From Mycoplasmopsis citelli (lineage in GTDB: Bacteria > Bacillota_I > Bacilli_A > Mycoplasmatales > Metamycoplasmataceae), in NCBI RefSeq assembly GCF_900660645.1, contig NZ_LR215036.1, forward strand, positions 496,001 to 560,000: a stretch of 64,000 bases of DNA. The letters are read 5' to 3'. Within the stretch, counting starts at the first letter, position 1. The number at the start of each line of letters is the position of its first letter. Positions 52,319 through 62,855 of this stretch are shown here, piece by piece. Made by a program: the position numbers and the translations under genes. The notes beneath the pieces were generated by a model, which made no database searches, had not been told where the DNA came from, and saw only the letters and a list, made by a program, of their open reading frames with translations.

Positions 52319-52759
52319 TTATAAATCAACTACTTCGCCACCAGCTTTAACAATTGCTTCTTGAGCTGATTTTGAAACACGATGTACTTTAACAACTAAT
52401 TTTTTAGTTAAGGTTCCATTTCCTAAAACTTTAATAGGAAGAGTTCTTTTAATAAGGTTGTGTGCAAATAATGATTCAATGGTAACTTCTTGGCCATCTT
52501 GGTATTTGTTTTCTAAATCTTTCAGATTAACTACTTGGAATTCTAAATGATTTACATTAGTAAATCCACGTTTTCCAATTCTTCTAAATCAAGGAGTTTG
52601 TCCCCCTTCAAATCCTAATCTGTGTCCTTTACGTTTGTTTTGTCCTGATTGTCCTTTACCAGCTTGTTTCCCTTTTCCGGCTGCATGTCCACGTCCTTTA
52701 CGGTGTTTTTCTTTACGTGAACCTTCGGTAGCTTTTAATGTGTGTAATTTAATTGCCAT
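52319..52759 (-). CDS. rplO: 50S ribosomal protein L15
   Basis: 146 residues: [20 protein letters not shown], the Gly/Lys-rich [20 protein letters not shown] and [18 protein letters not shown] are characteristic, with C-terminal [15 protein letters not shown]. Last gene of the operon here; secY, normally next, is absent and a terminator follows. Confidence 0.97.
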
Positions 52760-52760
52760 A

Positions 52761-53411
52761 TTACATTAAATCCTTTACATCTTTGTTTCTAATTTCAGCA
52801 ATTTGTTCAACTGTTCTTAGTTGTGAAAGAGCTTTAAGGGTTGCTTTAACGGTATTAGCTTTTGAACGTGAACCATAAGTTTTAGTTACAATATCAGTAT
52901 ATCCAGCTAGTTCAGTTACTGCCCGCACTGTTCCTGAAGCAATAAGTCCTTTTCCTTTTGGAGCCGGTTTAAGCATAACTCTTGAGGCAAGGAATTTAGC
53001 TTGGATTTCATGTGGAACTGTTCCATTAACAAGTGGAACATCAATGAGATTGTTTTGAGCGTCTTTAATAGCTTTTTTAATTGCATCTGGAACTTCATTT
53101 GCTTTACCGTGTCCAAGTCCAACACTTCCTTTTTTGTTTCCAACTACAACAAAGGCACTAAAACTAAATCTTCTTCCACCTTTAACAACTTTTGTAACTC
53201 TGGCAATATCAATAACTTTTTCTGAATATTCTGAAACTTGTGCATCAAAGTTTCGGTTTTTTCTTGGACGTTTATCACTTTTAGCTTTAGGATTTCTGAA
53301 GTTTCTTCTTTCTTCAACTGGAAGCGAAGGTTTAGCAGCTGGTTTTGGTTGATGAGGTGCTTTGACTTCTTTAGTTCCAGCTACTGGTTTATTTTGTTTT
53401 TGATTTTCCAT
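52761..53411 (-). CDS. rpsE: 30S ribosomal protein S5
   Basis: 216 residues. Conserved core from [21 protein letters not shown] through [20 protein letters not shown]. An N-terminal extension of about 65 residues rich in Lys, Pro and Arg ([20 protein letters not shown]) precedes it, longer than in most bacteria. Its ATG overlaps the rplR stop by one base. Confidence 0.96.
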   Translation of the reverse strand: MENQKQNKPVAGTKEVKAPHQPKPAAKPSLPVEERRNFRNPKAKSDKRPRKNRNFDAQVSEYSEKVIDIARVTKVVKGGRRFSFSAFVVVGNKKGSVGLGHGKANEVPDAIKKAIKDAQNNLIDVPLVNGTVPHEIQAKFLASRVMLKPAPKGKGLIASGTVRAVTELAGYTDIVTKTYGSRSKANTVKATLKALSQLRTVEQIAEIRNKDVKDLM

Positions 53412-53761
53412 TAGAATTTAACTCCTTTTTCTCTAACAGCTTCAGCAAATGCTTTAACTCTTCCATGGTAAAGATACCCTGAACGATCAAAGACTAACTC
53501 TTTAACCCCCAGTGAAACAATTAATTCACCCATTTTGCTTCCAAGCATTGCAGCTGCTTTAATATTTCCTGAATAAGAGCTATCTTTAAGAGTTGAAACG
53601 CTTGCAAGAGTGGTTCCTTTTGAATCATCAATAAGTTGTGCGTAAAAGTTTTGGTGTGATTTATAAACATTTAAACGAGGTTTATTTGCAGTTCCGCTAA
53701 TACTTTGACGAATTCGAACGTGTTTAACTTTTCGAGCTTTATTACGAGATAATTTAGCCAT
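53411..53761 (-). CDS. rplR: 50S ribosomal protein L18
   Basis: 116 residues binding 5S r[41 protein letters not shown] and [19 protein letters not shown]. Start at 53761 follows AGGTGA; an in-frame GTG three codons earlier is less likely. One-base overlap with rpsE. Confidence 0.96.
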   Translation of the reverse strand: MAKLSRNKARKVKHVRIRQSISGTANKPRLNVYKSHQNFYAQLIDDSKGTTLASVSTLKDSSYSGNIKAAAMLGSKMGELIVSLGVKELVFDRSGYLYHGRVKAFAEAVREKGVKF

Positions 53762-53782
53762 TTTATTCACCTAAAACCTCTT

Positions 53783-54322
53783 TTATTTAGAAGAGGTTTT
53801 CCCTTCTTTACGTCTAAGTTTTTCACCTTTGTATGAAATTCCTTTACCTGAATACACACTTGGTTTTCTTACGCTTCTTACAATTGCTGCAAATGAACCT
53901 ACACTTTGTTTATCAATTCCAAAAACAGTAATTTCTGTTGGTTTTGGCAAGGTAACTTTTACATCACTAGGAACTTCTAAGGTAACTTCATGGCTATATC
54001 CAGCAGAAATTACTAATTGAGTTCCTTTTAGAGTTGCTTTGTATCCAACCCCTTTAATTTCTAATTCTTTTGTAAATCCTTGTGAAACTCCGGTGATCAT
54101 ATTGGCAATATGAGCATTAGTAGTTCCGTGCAATTGTTTAGTTGTTTTTTCTTCGTTTGCTCTAAGTGTTGTTACTTTGTTTTGGTCAACTGATACGGCA
54201 ATTTTTGAACTAAATTCTCTAGTTAAAGTTCCAAGTTTTCCTGAAACAGTAACTTTAGTTCCTTCAACAGTAACGCTTGTTCCTGCTGGGATTGTTAAAA
54301 TACGATTACCAACACGTGACAT
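53783..54322 (-). CDS. rplF: 50S ribosomal protein L6
   Basis: 179 residues: SRVGNRILTIPAGTSVTVEG and the C-terminal KPSVYSGKGISYKGEKLRRK signature. The stop codon lies within a hairpin AAAACCTCTT / AAGAGGTTTT that spans the junction to rplR. Confidence 0.97.
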   Translation of the reverse strand: MSRVGNRILTIPAGTSVTVEGTKVTVSGKLGTLTREFSSKIAVSVDQNKVTTLRANEEKTTKQLHGTTNAHIANMITGVSQGFTKELEIKGVGYKATLKGTQLVISAGYSHEVTLEVPSDVKVTLPKPTEITVFGIDKQSVGSFAAIVRSVRKPSVYSGKGISYKGEKLRRKEGKTSSK

Positions 54323-54331
54323 AACATTCCC

Positions 54332-54727
54332 CTATCAAATGTAGGCAACAACTTCGCCACCAACATTTTCTTTCTTAGCTTCTTTTCCAGTCATTAGTCC
54401 TTTTGAAGTAGAAATAATCACTGTTCCGTACCCTGATAAAACAGTAGGAATTTCAGTTGATTTAACATAAACTTTAAGTCCAGGTTTTGAAACTCTTTTA
54501 ATTCCAATAATTGCTGATTGTGAACCTTTATATTTTAAAGACACCACAAGTTTTTTAGCAATTCCTTGACCTTCAACAACATATGAAGCAACATAACCTT
54601 GTTCTTGAATTAATTTAACGATCGCTTCTTTTTTCTTTGAGAATGGGATTTCAACGGTTTTGTGTTTTCTTGCGTTTGCATTTTTAATGCGAACAATTAA
54701 ATCTGAAATAGGATCTGTAATAAACAT
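54332..54727 (-). CDS. rpsH: 30S ribosomal protein S8
   Basis: 131 residues: TDPISDLIVRIKNANARKHK and STSKGLMTGKEAKKENVGGE. The family ending AYIW requires TGA read as Trp, followed by TAG. Nine bases separate it from rplF. Confidence 0.97.
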
Positions 54728-54730
54728 AAA

Positions 54731-54916
54731 TTATCAGCTCGCTTTCTTCACACCTGGAATTTTACCTTCATGAGCAAGGTTTCTAAAACAGATACGACAT
54801 ACTTTGTATTTTCTTAAAACCGCATGTGGACGTCCACATAATTCGCAACGTGTGTATGCACGGCTTGAGAATTTTGGGTGGCGTTTTGCTTTTTCAATAA
54901 GTGCTTTTCTAGCCAT
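54731..54916 (-). CDS. rpsN: 30S ribosomal protein S14, zinc type
   Basis: 61 residues (type Z): [20 protein letters not shown], with CxxC pairs CELC and CRIC. Ends KKAS plus TGA-encoded Trp then TAA, matching the universal KASW terminus and confirming the genetic code. One-base overlap with rplE. Confidence 0.97.
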
Positions 54917-55461
54917 TATTTATCTCCTTTTTTCTCAAATGGAACACCAATTAATTCAAGTAGAGCTTTTGCTTCTTTGTTGGTTTTAGCGGTAGTAACA
55001 ACAATCACATCAAGTCCTTTAATGCGACGAATTTTATCAAATTCAATTTCTGGGAAGATGATTTCTTCTTTAATTCCTAAAGCAAAAGTTCCTCTTCCAT
55101 CAAAAGCTTTGGGATTTGCACCACGAAAATCTCTAATCCGTGGCATTGCAACATTAATGAGTTTATCTAAAAACTCTCACATACGATCTCTACGAAGAGT
55201 AACTTTCCCCCCCATAGGCATTCCTTCACGAAGTTTTCATGAAGCATTTGATTTTTTAGCTTTGGTTTGAAATGGTTTTTGTCCAGCAATTAGAGTCAGT
55301 TCATTTAAAACCTCTTCAATTGCTTTTGAGTTTGAAACTTCTTTTCCGGCGGTCATATTAAGAACCACTTTTTCAATTCTTGGAACTTGCATTGGCGAAG
55401 AGTAGTTAAATTTTTGTTTAAGTGCAGGAACTGCTTTTTCTAAGTAAACTTTTTTGAGCAT
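54916..55461 (-). CDS. rplE: 50S ribosomal protein L5
   Basis: 181 residues in one frame with TGA Trp codons: [58 protein letters not shown] and the C-terminal [20 protein letters not shown]. Binds 5S rRNA and P-site tRNA. Confidence 0.97.
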
Positions 55462-55463
55462 AA

Positions 55464-55793
55464 TTAAATTTCCTTCTTAGTTTTTCTAGCTACTCGAACT
55501 TTTTTACCATCTTTATTAATTTTGTATCCAAGTTTTGAATATTGTGCTGGTTTGTCTTTGGTTTCTTTTTTAATAAGATATGCTACATTTGAAGCGTGAA
55601 TTGGAGCTTCTTTAGTGGTAATGGTTCCATCTTGGTTTTGTTGAGATGGTTTATTGTGTTTGGTAACGATATTTAAATCTTTTACCACCACAGCGTTTTT
55701 ATCGTGTAATACTTTTAAAATGGTTCCAACTTTCCCTTTTTCTTTTCCTGCAATTACAATAACTTCATCATTTTTTTTGAATTTTACTTTCAT
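55464..55793 (-). CDS. rplX: 50S ribosomal protein L24
   Basis: 109 residues with KOW motif: [20 protein letters not shown] and [20 protein letters not shown]. Two-base gap to rplE, 13 bases after rplN. Confidence 0.97.
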   Translation of the reverse strand: MKVKFKKNDEVIVIAGKEKGKVGTILKVLHDKNAVVVKDLNIVTKHNKPSQQNQDGTITTKEAPIHASNVAYLIKKETKDKPAQYSKLGYKINKDGKKVRVARKTKKEI

Positions 55794-55806
55794 AAAAAAT
55801 CCTTAA

Positions 55807-56169
55807 TTATAAAACCTCAGGTGCTAGAGAAACAATTTTTGGATATTTTTCACGAATTTCACGAGCTACCGGTCCAAAAACACGAGTTCCTCTTGGGGTT
55901 CCATCTTCTTTTAAAAGTACTACTGCATTTTCATCAAAACGAATGTATGAACCATTTTCACGACTAATTCCATAACGTGAACGCACTACAACAGCTTTAA
56001 CAACTTGTTTTTGTTTGACCCCACCATTTGGAATGGCTTTTTTAACTGAACACATTACTACATCCCCAATTTTAGCGACTTTTTTATTTGACCCTAAAAT
56101 TCTGAAAATTCCTACTTCTTTTGCTCCTGAATTATCAGCAACATTTGCTTTAGATAGTTCTAATAACAT
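55807..56169 (-). CDS. rplN: 50S ribosomal protein L14
   Basis: 120 residues: [20 protein letters not shown] and [27 protein letters not shown]. One-base overlap with rpsQ. Confidence 0.98.
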   Translation of the reverse strand: MLLELSKANVADNSGAKEVGIFRILGSNKKVAKIGDVVMCSVKKAIPNGGVKQKQVVKAVVVRSRYGISRENGSYIRFDENAVVLLKEDGTPRGTRVFGPVAREIREKYPKIVSLAPEVL

Positions 56170-56441
56170 TATTTGCTCCCTTCAGTGGCTGCTTGTTTTA
56201 CTGAAACAAGTCTAAAGTGTTTGGTTTTTGAAAGTGGACGAGTTTCCATAATTACTACAACATCATTTAAGTTAGCAACTTGGTTTTCATCATGCACAGC
56301 AAAACGCTTGGTTGATTTAAAACGTTTTGAATAAAGTGGGTGTTTTTTGTATGTGTCAACAGCAACAATAATTGTTTTTGGGGTTTTATGAGCTGAAACA
56401 ACTGTACCAACTAATGTTTTTCTTGTGTTTCTTTGAATCAT
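56169..56441 (-). CDS. rpsQ: 30S ribosomal protein S17
   Basis: 90 residues: [20 protein letters not shown] and the [12 protein letters not shown] signature. One-base overlaps with both neighbours. Confidence 0.97.
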   Translation of the reverse strand: MIQRNTRKTLVGTVVSAHKTPKTIIVAVDTYKKHPLYSKRFKSTKRFAVHDENQVANLNDVVVIMETRPLSKTKHFRLVSVKQAATEGSK

Positions 56442-56632
56442 TATTTAGCTCCTTTTTGATTTAATGCTGTTAGTGCTCTAGCAATATCTTTTTTAAGTAA
56501 ATTGATTTTGTGAGTTTGATCAAGTGAACCGGTAGTATTTTGGAAACGTAATGTTCAAAGTTCAGCTTTTAAATCTTGAACTAGATTTTGTAATTCTTCA
56601 GCTGATTTATTTAGCAAATCTTTATATAGCAT
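56441..56632 (-). CDS. rpmC: 50S ribosomal protein L29
   Basis: 63 residues: [40 protein letters not shown] and [18 protein letters not shown] Trp in LWTL. Too short to be obvious but the pattern and its place between rplP and rpsQ are decisive. Confidence 0.95.
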
Positions 56633-57057
56633 TAGTTACTTCCTTCTTGGTTTCTTGATACAATTTTTCATTTAACCGGCAATTTATGACCAGCAAGTCT
56701 TAAAGCTTCACGAGCAACTTCCTCTGAAACTCCAGCCACTTCAAACATTACAGTGTCAACTTTAACAGCTGTGTATCATTTTTCAGGAGCCCCTTTTCCT
56801 GAACCCATACGAACTCCGATAGGTTTAGAGGTTTTTGAAAAATGTGGGAAGATACGAATAATAACATCCCCTTCACGACCCATATGTCTAGTTGCTGCAA
56901 TACGAGCTGATTCAATTTGACGAGCGTCAACTCACGCACTAGTTACAGCTTTAAGACCATATTCACCAAAAGCAACAGTGTTTCCTTTAGTTGCTTTACG
57001 TTTGTCGTGTTTTACTAAAAATGGTTTTCTATATTTGGTTCTTTTTGGTTGAAGCAT
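56632..57057 (-). CDS. rplP: 50S ribosomal protein L16
   Basis: 141 residues: [40 protein letters not shown] and [20 protein letters not shown] followed by KGAPEKW. Two TGA Trp. One-base overlaps at both ends. Confidence 0.97.
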
Positions 57058-57710
57058 TATTTATTTTCTCCTTCCAAAATTTCTCCAAGTGATACTCAAA
57101 CTTTAACTCCAATAGCTCCATAAGTTGTACGAGCTGTTGCAGTTGCATAATCTACGTTTTGTCTAAGAGTATGTAGTTTCATTTCTCCTTCTGAATATCC
57201 TTCAGTACGAGCCATATCAACTCCATTTAAACGACCTGAAACGGCAGTTTTAATTCCTTTAGCTCCATTACGCATTGCACTACGAATAGCAATCTTTTGA
57301 GCGGTACGAAATCTCTCACGATTTTCAAGTTTTTGAGCAATCATTTCTGCAAGTAATCTTGCATTTAAATCAGGGTTTTTAAGTTCTAACACTTGCAAAT
57401 TAACATCAAGGTTTTTATTTTTAAGTGCTTTTTTGAGTTTTAAAGTTAATTCTTGAATGTTTTTTCCTTCACTTCCAAGTACAACTGCAGGTTTAGCAGT
57501 GTGTAAAACTACGTTAACTTTATTTTTTTGGTTTCTTTGAACATTTACTTTACCAAGTTGGTATTCACGTACATATTTATCAAAAAACTTATAGATTTTA
57601 GCATCTTCAACTAATTGAGTTCCAAAGTTAGCTTTATCAGCATATCAAGTTGAATTGTGTGCTTTGGTAATTCCATAACGGAATCCATTTGGATTGACCT
57701 TTTGTCCCAT
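57057..57710 (-). CDS. rpsC: 30S ribosomal protein S3
   Basis: 217 residues: [20 protein letters not shown], a KH-type RNA-binding domain, and [20 protein letters not shown] with [20 protein letters not shown]. Part of the mRNA entry pore. Starts 2 bases after rplV. Confidence 0.97.
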
Positions 57711-57712
57711 AA

Positions 57713-58051
57713 TTAGTTTTTCTCCTCTAAAACAATTGATAAATTTGATGTACGTTTAAAAATAGAATAAGCTCGACCTTGGCTTCTTGGTTGGAATCTT
57801 TTAAGAGTAGGGCCTTCATTAACATAAACTTCTTTTACGAATAATTTTGATGCGTCCATTCCATGGTTATTAGTAGCATTTGCAATGGCTGAATTAAGTA
57901 ATTTCAAGAAGATTCGAGCAGATTTTTTACTGGTATTGTGTAATAATGACAATGCCATTTTGACATCTTTTCCACGGAAAAGATTAGCTACAAGTTTAGC
58001 TTTTGAAACGCTAACTCTTTGTAATTTAACGTGTGCTTTTGCTTGTTGCAT
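57713..58051 (-). CDS. rplV: 50S ribosomal protein L22
   Basis: 112 residues: [20 protein letters not shown] and [20 protein letters not shown]. Lines part of the exit tunnel. One-base overlap with rpsS. Confidence 0.97.
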   Translation of the reverse strand: MQQAKAHVKLQRVSVSKAKLVANLFRGKDVKMALSLLHNTSKKSARIFLKLLNSAIANATNNHGMDASKLFVKEVYVNEGPTLKRFQPRSQGRAYSIFKRTSNLSIVLEEKN

Positions 58052-58329
58052 TATTTTTTCTTACCTTTATCTGCACCATGACCTGAGAATGTTCTTGTTG
58101 GTGAAAATTCTCCAAGTTTGTGACCGACCATATCATCGGTTATATATACTTCATTAAATACTTTTCCATTGTGAACTGCAAATGTTAAACCAACAAAACT
58201 TGGGAAAATAGTTGAACGTCTTGATCAAGTTTTAATTGGTTTTTTGGGTGCTTTGCCTTCTAAAATGGCATCAACTTTTTTAAGTAAATGCTCATCAGCA
58301 AATGGACCTTTTTTGAGACTACGTGCCAT
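58051..58329 (-). CDS. rpsS: 30S ribosomal protein S19
   Basis: 92 residues: [40 protein letters not shown] and [17 protein letters not shown]. One-base overlaps with rplB and rplV. Confidence 0.97.
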
Positions 58330-59174
58330 TATTTAGCATCCTTTCTTCTTCTTAAAATCAGTTTATTTGAAGATTTTTTAGTTTTTCTAGTTTTCACACC
58401 AAGAGCTTTTTTCCCTCAAGGAGTAAGAGGAGCTTTACGACCAACTGGTTGTTTTCCTTCCCCTCCTCCATGTGGGTGATCTACAGGGTTCATAACTGAT
58501 CCACGAACTGTAGGTCTAATTCCTTTGTGTCTGTTAATTCCAGCTTTTCCGACATTAACAAGTAAATGTTCTTCATTCCCAACAGTTCCAATAGTTGCAC
58601 GACAACGAGCTAAAATACGACGTGTTTCACCTGATTTAAGTTTTAAAACAACGTATTTTCCATCATCATCTTTCCCAAGAATTTGGGCTGCTGTTCCTGC
58701 TGAACGAGCAATAATAGCTCCACCACCAGGTTGCATTTCAACGTTATGAACAAATGTTCCATCAGGAATATTTGCTAGTGGTAATGCATTACCAACAACA
58801 ATATCAACGTTTTCTCCTGAAATAACTTTTTGCCCAACTTTAATTCCTTTAGGGGCAATAATGTATCTTTTTTCTCCATCTGCATAAGCAAGTAAGCTAA
58901 TGTTTGCTGACCGGTTTGGGTCATATTCAATTGTTTTAACTACAGCTGGAATATTGTCTTTATTACGTTTAAAGTCTACTAATCTATAGAATCTTTTAAC
59001 ACGTCCTCCGTGATGTCTAACAGTAATTTTACCTTGGTTATTTCTTCCTGCATTATTTTTTAAAATCACCATAAGTGATTTTTCAGGTGCATGACCAGAT
59101 AAATTTTGTTTAAAATCAAGAGAAGACATGTTTCTTCTACCGTTAGTAGTTGGCTTATGATATTTAATAGCCAT
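58329..59174 (-). CDS. rplB: 50S ribosomal protein L2
   Basis: 281 residues: [40 protein letters not shown] and the C-terminal [20 protein letters not shown] with the peptidyl-transferase His. A TGA Trp precedes [11 protein letters not shown]. It is preceded by the only long gap (107 bases) in the operon, holding a hairpin next to its ribosome binding site. Confidence 0.98.
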
Positions 59175-59281
59175 AATGTCTTTTCTCCTTTGCTTAAAAA
59201 TAGTTGCGGATCTGTCTTTTAAGCAAGCTTCTTTCCGCTTTATTTAATAAATATAATCATTAATAGTTGATTAAAAGAGAA
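59175..59281 (-). promoter_or_regulatory. rplB leader with hairpin adjoining the ribosome binding site
   Basis: TTGCTTAAAA (59190-59199) and TTTTAAGCAA (59217-59226) form a ten-base-pair stem with a 17-base loop. The AAAGGAG of rplB (59185-59191) begins in the last two bases of the stem. A TGATTATAT sequence upstream could be an internal promoter. Function unknown. Confidence 0.5.
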
Positions 59282-59731
59282 TTATTCTCCACCACCAACT
59301 TTACGATGCATTGTAGTTTTTGAAGTGTTTGCATTGGTTTTGGTAGCAGTTTTTTTAGAAGCAAGTTTTGCTGCCACACGTTTTTCCACATCAGAAGCAA
59401 GGTTTTTTCTCTCTTCTTTAGCAACTTGTTCTTTAACTGGTTTAACTTCTTCGTTGGGGAAGAAGTTAATTTCTTGACCAGCTACAAGAGTTACCATTGC
59501 TTTTTTGTATCTATTGGTAAATCCGTGAAAACGTCCTACATTTTTAGGTTTTTTATCAACTTTAATAGTATTAACTTTTTCAACTTTAACTTTAAAAATT
59601 TGTTCAACTGCATTTGCAATTTGAAATTTGTTAGCGTGATAATCAACTTTAAAAGTGTAAACTCCATTTGACATTTGTTGATAGGTTTTTTCTGTTAACA
59701 CAGGAGCTGTAATAACTTTAGTTAATTCCAT
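59282..59731 (-). CDS. rplW: 50S ribosomal protein L23
   Basis: 149 residues: TKVITAPVLTEKTYQQMSNG and YTFKVDYHANKFQIANAVEQ in the core. The last 50 residues (EEVKPVKEQVAKEERKNLAS onward, Lys/Ala/Thr-rich, ending HRKVGGGE) are an extension; L23 is usually 95-100 residues. One-base overlap with rplD. Confidence 0.95.
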   Translation of the reverse strand: MELTKVITAPVLTEKTYQQMSNGVYTFKVDYHANKFQIANAVEQIFKVKVEKVNTIKVDKKPKNVGRFHGFTNRYKKAMVTLVAGQEINFFPNEEVKPVKEQVAKEERKNLASDVEKRVAAKLASKKTATKTNANTSKTTMHRKVGGGE

Positions 59732-60396
59732 TATTTAGCTCTCCCTTCTAAAATCGATAAACTTTCGTGAGAAATAATCATCACATCTGCACCAACAAGT
59801 GCTTCAACACTAAGTGAATTAGCTTTTGAAGTTGCTACATTTGGTAAGTTGTTTGCTGATTTAAAAACTTCATAATTTTCAGTTACAACAAGTACATGTT
59901 TTAAATGATTTACACTTAACTCTTTAAGTTTTAAGTTTAATGCTTTAGTTGAAATTACTTCTAATTTTAAATCATCAACAAGAACTGCTTTATCTTGTGC
60001 AAGTAATGTAAGTGCTGAAACAAATGCATTGTGTCTAACTTTTTTGTTAACTTTAAGTGAGTAGTTTTTCTCAGCTTGAGGCCCAAAAGCTCTTCCTCCA
60101 CCAACTCAAATTGGTGAACGCATTGAGCTATGACGAGCACGACCTGTTCCTTTTTGTCTTCAAGGTTTTTTGCCTGAACCAGCTACTTCAGCACGGTTTT
60201 TAACTTGGTGAGTTCCTTGTCTACGTGAAGCTCTTTCTGATAAAATGGTGTCAAAAATTGCTTGTTCATAAATTTTTTCACTAGCAAATAAATTTGCTGG
60301 CAAATTTGCTTCAAATTGCACTTTCTCTAATTTTGAGTCTTTAGCTACTGTAACATTTGAAGAAACTTTATTAGCTTTAGTAGTTGTTTTAGCCAT
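59731..60396 (-). CDS. rplD: 50S ribosomal protein L4
   Basis: 221 residues: [19 protein letters not shown] followed by TGA Trp and [20 protein letters not shown], then [20 protein letters not shown]. About 25 extra N-terminal residues ([20 protein letters not shown]) compared with short family members. In gamma-proteobacteria L4 represses this operon; no equivalent evidence here. Confidence 0.97.
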
Positions 60397-60398
60397 AA

Positions 60399-61196
60399 TT
60401 ATTTTTCTCCTTCTTCTTTAGCTTCAGCCTCAGCAATTAATTGCGCAAGTTCGCTTGAATGCATACCAACAGTAACTTCAATGTGGTATTTTTTAGCTTT
60501 TTCAACAAGTTCATTCATAAGTAGAACTTCTTTAATATCAACAAGTTTAGTAGCTTCTTTGCTTGGAAGACCTTTGATTGCTTCTTTAACTACAACAAGT
60601 GATTTTTTAGGCCCTGGAATTGAACCTTTAATTAAAAGTAATCCGTTTTCCACGTCCACTTTAATAACTTCTAGGTTTTGAACGGTGGTTTTAACATGCC
60701 CAAGGTGACCTGGCATTGTCATTCCTTTGTAAACACGGTTCCCTGAGATATCTCCAAGAGACCCAGTTTGTCTTACAGGTTGGCTTCCACCACCACCCCC
60801 GTGTGATTTAGGACCAATGTGTTGGTTGTGTCTTTTAATAGTTCCAGCAAATCCTTTTCCTTTTGAAGTTCCGGTAACATCTACAAGTTCTCCAGCTTTA
60901 AAAAGATCTGCTGTAACTGTTTGTCCAAGTTCATAACCTGACATATTACGAACTTCTTTTACGTAGCGCTTAGGTGTTGTATTTGCTTTTGAAAATTGAC
61001 CAGCATCAGGTTTATTAACACGTGAAGCTTTTTTTTCAACAGTTGCAAGTTGAGTTGCTACATAACCGTCTTTTTCTAAGGTCAATACTTTTGATACAAC
61101 ATTTGGTTGAACTTCAATTACAGTAACTGGGATTGATTTTCCTAAGTCAGTGTAAATTTGAGTCATTCCAACTTTACGGCCTAAGATTCCTTTCAT
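60399..61196 (-). CDS. rplC: 50S ribosomal protein L3
   Basis: 265 residues: [40 protein letters not shown] and [22 protein letters not shown]-terminal extension of about 50 residues ([20 protein letters not shown] and an Ala/Glu-rich tail) makes it longer than the usual 210. Two-base gap to rplD. Confidence 0.96.
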   Translation of the reverse strand: MKGILGRKVGMTQIYTDLGKSIPVTVIEVQPNVVSKVLTLEKDGYVATQLATVEKKASRVNKPDAGQFSKANTTPKRYVKEVRNMSGYELGQTVTADLFKAGELVDVTGTSKGKGFAGTIKRHNQHIGPKSHGGGGGSQPVRQTGSLGDISGNRVYKGMTMPGHLGHVKTTVQNLEVIKVDVENGLLLIKGSIPGPKKSLVVVKEAIKGLPSKEATKLVDIKEVLLMNELVEKAKKYHIEVTVGMHSSELAQLIAEAEAKEEGEK

Positions 61197-61217
61197 AATT
61201 TCTCCTTAAAAATAAGT

Positions 61218-61526
61218 TTATTTTGAAACTTTTACTTGAACTGCAACACCATATGGAAGTTCAAGTCTGTTTAATTTATCAGTGAATTCTTCAGTAGCAC
61301 CACTAACAACAACTAGTCTTTGATGGGTTCTACTTTCAAATTGTTCACGTGATTTTTTATTAACGTGAACTGATCTAAGAATTGTGATTTCATCTCTTTT
61401 GGTAGGAAGAGGAATTGGACCACTTACTTTGACATTAACTGCTTTAGCAGTGTGATACACTTTTTTTGCGGCATCATCAACAAGTGCGTGATCAAATCCT
61501 TTTACCTTGATGTTTAATTTGCTCAT
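61218..61526 (-). CDS. rpsJ: 30S ribosomal protein S10
   Basis: 102 residues: MSKLNIKVKGFDHALVDDAA, VSGPIPLPTKRDEITILRSV and QFESRTHQRLVVV. AAAGGAG is 5 bases before the ATG. The frame stays open upstream to an ATG at 61607, but the ribosome binding site and family length favour 61526. First gene of the operon. Confidence 0.97.
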   Translation of the reverse strand: MSKLNIKVKGFDHALVDDAAKKVYHTAKAVNVKVSGPIPLPTKRDEITILRSVHVNKKSREQFESRTHQRLVVVSGATEEFTDKLNRLELPYGVAVQVKVSK

Positions 61527-61644
61527 GTTGTCTCCTTTGTTCTTTTTTGAACCTAACTCCCTATAAAAACTTAATGAGTCCTTGACAACAAACTGGCCCA
61601 TTAACAACCTTATAGTTCATCGTTATAGTTGCTTTTTAATTATA
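61527..61644 (-). promoter_or_regulatory. promoter and leader of the S10/spc operon
   Basis: TATAAT (61639-61644, minus strand) gives a transcript start near 61632 and a leader of about 105 bases. TTAATG...CATTAA and CAAC...GTTG pairings are possible. No known ribosomal leader class was recognised. Confidence 0.55.
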
Positions 61645-61667
61645 AAGTAAAAGTTAAAAAACAGAAA

Positions 61668-61700
61668 TAAAAAATCGGGGTTTTTTAAATTTACCCCGTG
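61668..61700 (-). terminator. terminator of the RNase J - thioredoxin operon
   Basis: CGGGG / CCCCG stem with a 13-base loop followed by ATTTTTTATTT on the minus strand; it separates this unit from rpsJ. Confidence 0.8.
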
Positions 61701-61747
61701 TTTTGGTATATCGTATTATTTTTTATGCTTTCAGAAGAGTGAAAATA

Positions 61748-62095
61748 CTAAGAAATTGCTGATAAACGCTTTTCAATTCAGTCAATTAAAATTTCTTCAG
61801 GAATGTATTCATATCCTTTTTCAACGATGTTTTGACCTTGTAGCAAAATAAAAGTTGGGACTTTTAAAACTTCTCAATTAGTGTTTGGATCTCTGAGCAA
61901 ATTAGCTTCTTCAGCATCAACTTCAATAAAACTAATTTTCTTTAAGTTTTTATATTTTAATGCTATTTTATTAATAATTGGACTCATCATTTTACAATCA
62001 CCACATCATTGTACTGTAAAAGCTAAGAAAATAAGTTGATTGTTTTTATTATCTTCAAGAAGCTTTTGGGCTTGTTTTCATAATAGTTTTTTCAT
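61748..62095 (-). CDS. thioredoxin-like protein
   Basis: 115 residues with the redox motif VQWCGDCKMM (Trp encoded TGA) near residues 30-36, central SFIEVDAEEANLL and the cis-Pro in KVPTFILLQG. WCGDC is a variant of the usual WCGPC. No signal peptide, so cytoplasmic. Last gene of a unit starting with the RNase J-like gene. Confidence 0.85.
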
Positions 62096-62122
62096 TTTTG
62101 ACTCCTTAGTTAAATTGTTTAA

Positions 62123-62855
62123 TTATTTTTTTGAAGAATTATCATCAAATTCAAATTCTTCGGTATTAAATAATAGTTGTGATTTTGGATTGATTTGATT
62201 GTTTATATTAGTATTTATTTGCTCCACATTTGTGGATATAAGGTTATTTTTGATTGAATTATTTTGACTAATGTCGTTATGATTTGGATTAATAATTAAA
62301 TTAATATCCTTTTTAGTTTTTAATCTTTTTTTAACTAGTTTTTCAATTTTAAAAAGCGACAATTCTTGATAATTAATTTTTAAATACCTACAAGCATTAA
62401 ATAAAAAATCTATGTAAGTATTAAAATCATTTGTAGCAGGAATAATTTCAGTATCATTTTGAATTTTTTGCACATATTCTGGGAGTGTAAGTTTTTGAAG
62501 TTTTAAAAACGGTTTTTTTCTTAAAGATAAATAATAAATATCTAAAACAAAAAATATTGTAAGTAAAAATTCCATTCCTAAAGCGCCAAATCAAGTAAAT
62601 CCAAATAAATAAAATAAATTAAAAACTGGTTCGAACAAAAATCCAATATGCTTAAAGTTAAAAGTTGCAAGTTCACTTAAAGCTAAATTATTTCAAAATC
62701 CGCTCTGATATAATTTTAAAACGCTTTCGGGGCTAAATTTAAACTCAAATAAATTATTGGTTTGATTATAAAAGTAAAAAATAATATGATCAGCTAAAGC
62801 AACAATAACAAATAAGTAAAAAAAGGCTTTTAAAATAACTTTTTAAGATTTTCAT
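62123..62855 (-). pseudogene. membrane protein with N-terminal frameshift
   Basis: From 62855 an ATG begins MKILKSYFKSLF; after the T7 tract at 62818-62824 (minus strand) the reading frame must change by one T to continue YLFVIVALADHIIFYFYNQ, LFEPVFNLFYLFGFTWFGAL and then MEFLLTIFFVLDIYYL (62575 on). One T fewer joins all into about 243 residues with several membrane segments and an Asn/Ile-rich cytoplasmic tail. Without the repair translation would have to start at a non-ATG codon. Family unknown. The ATG overlaps the upstream gene by 26 bases. Confidence 0.55.

Noticed and set aside
62123-62575. A stand-alone gene from the ATG at 62575
   Set aside because: The frame upstream of this ATG continues as strongly membrane-like coding sequence, so 62575 is internal.
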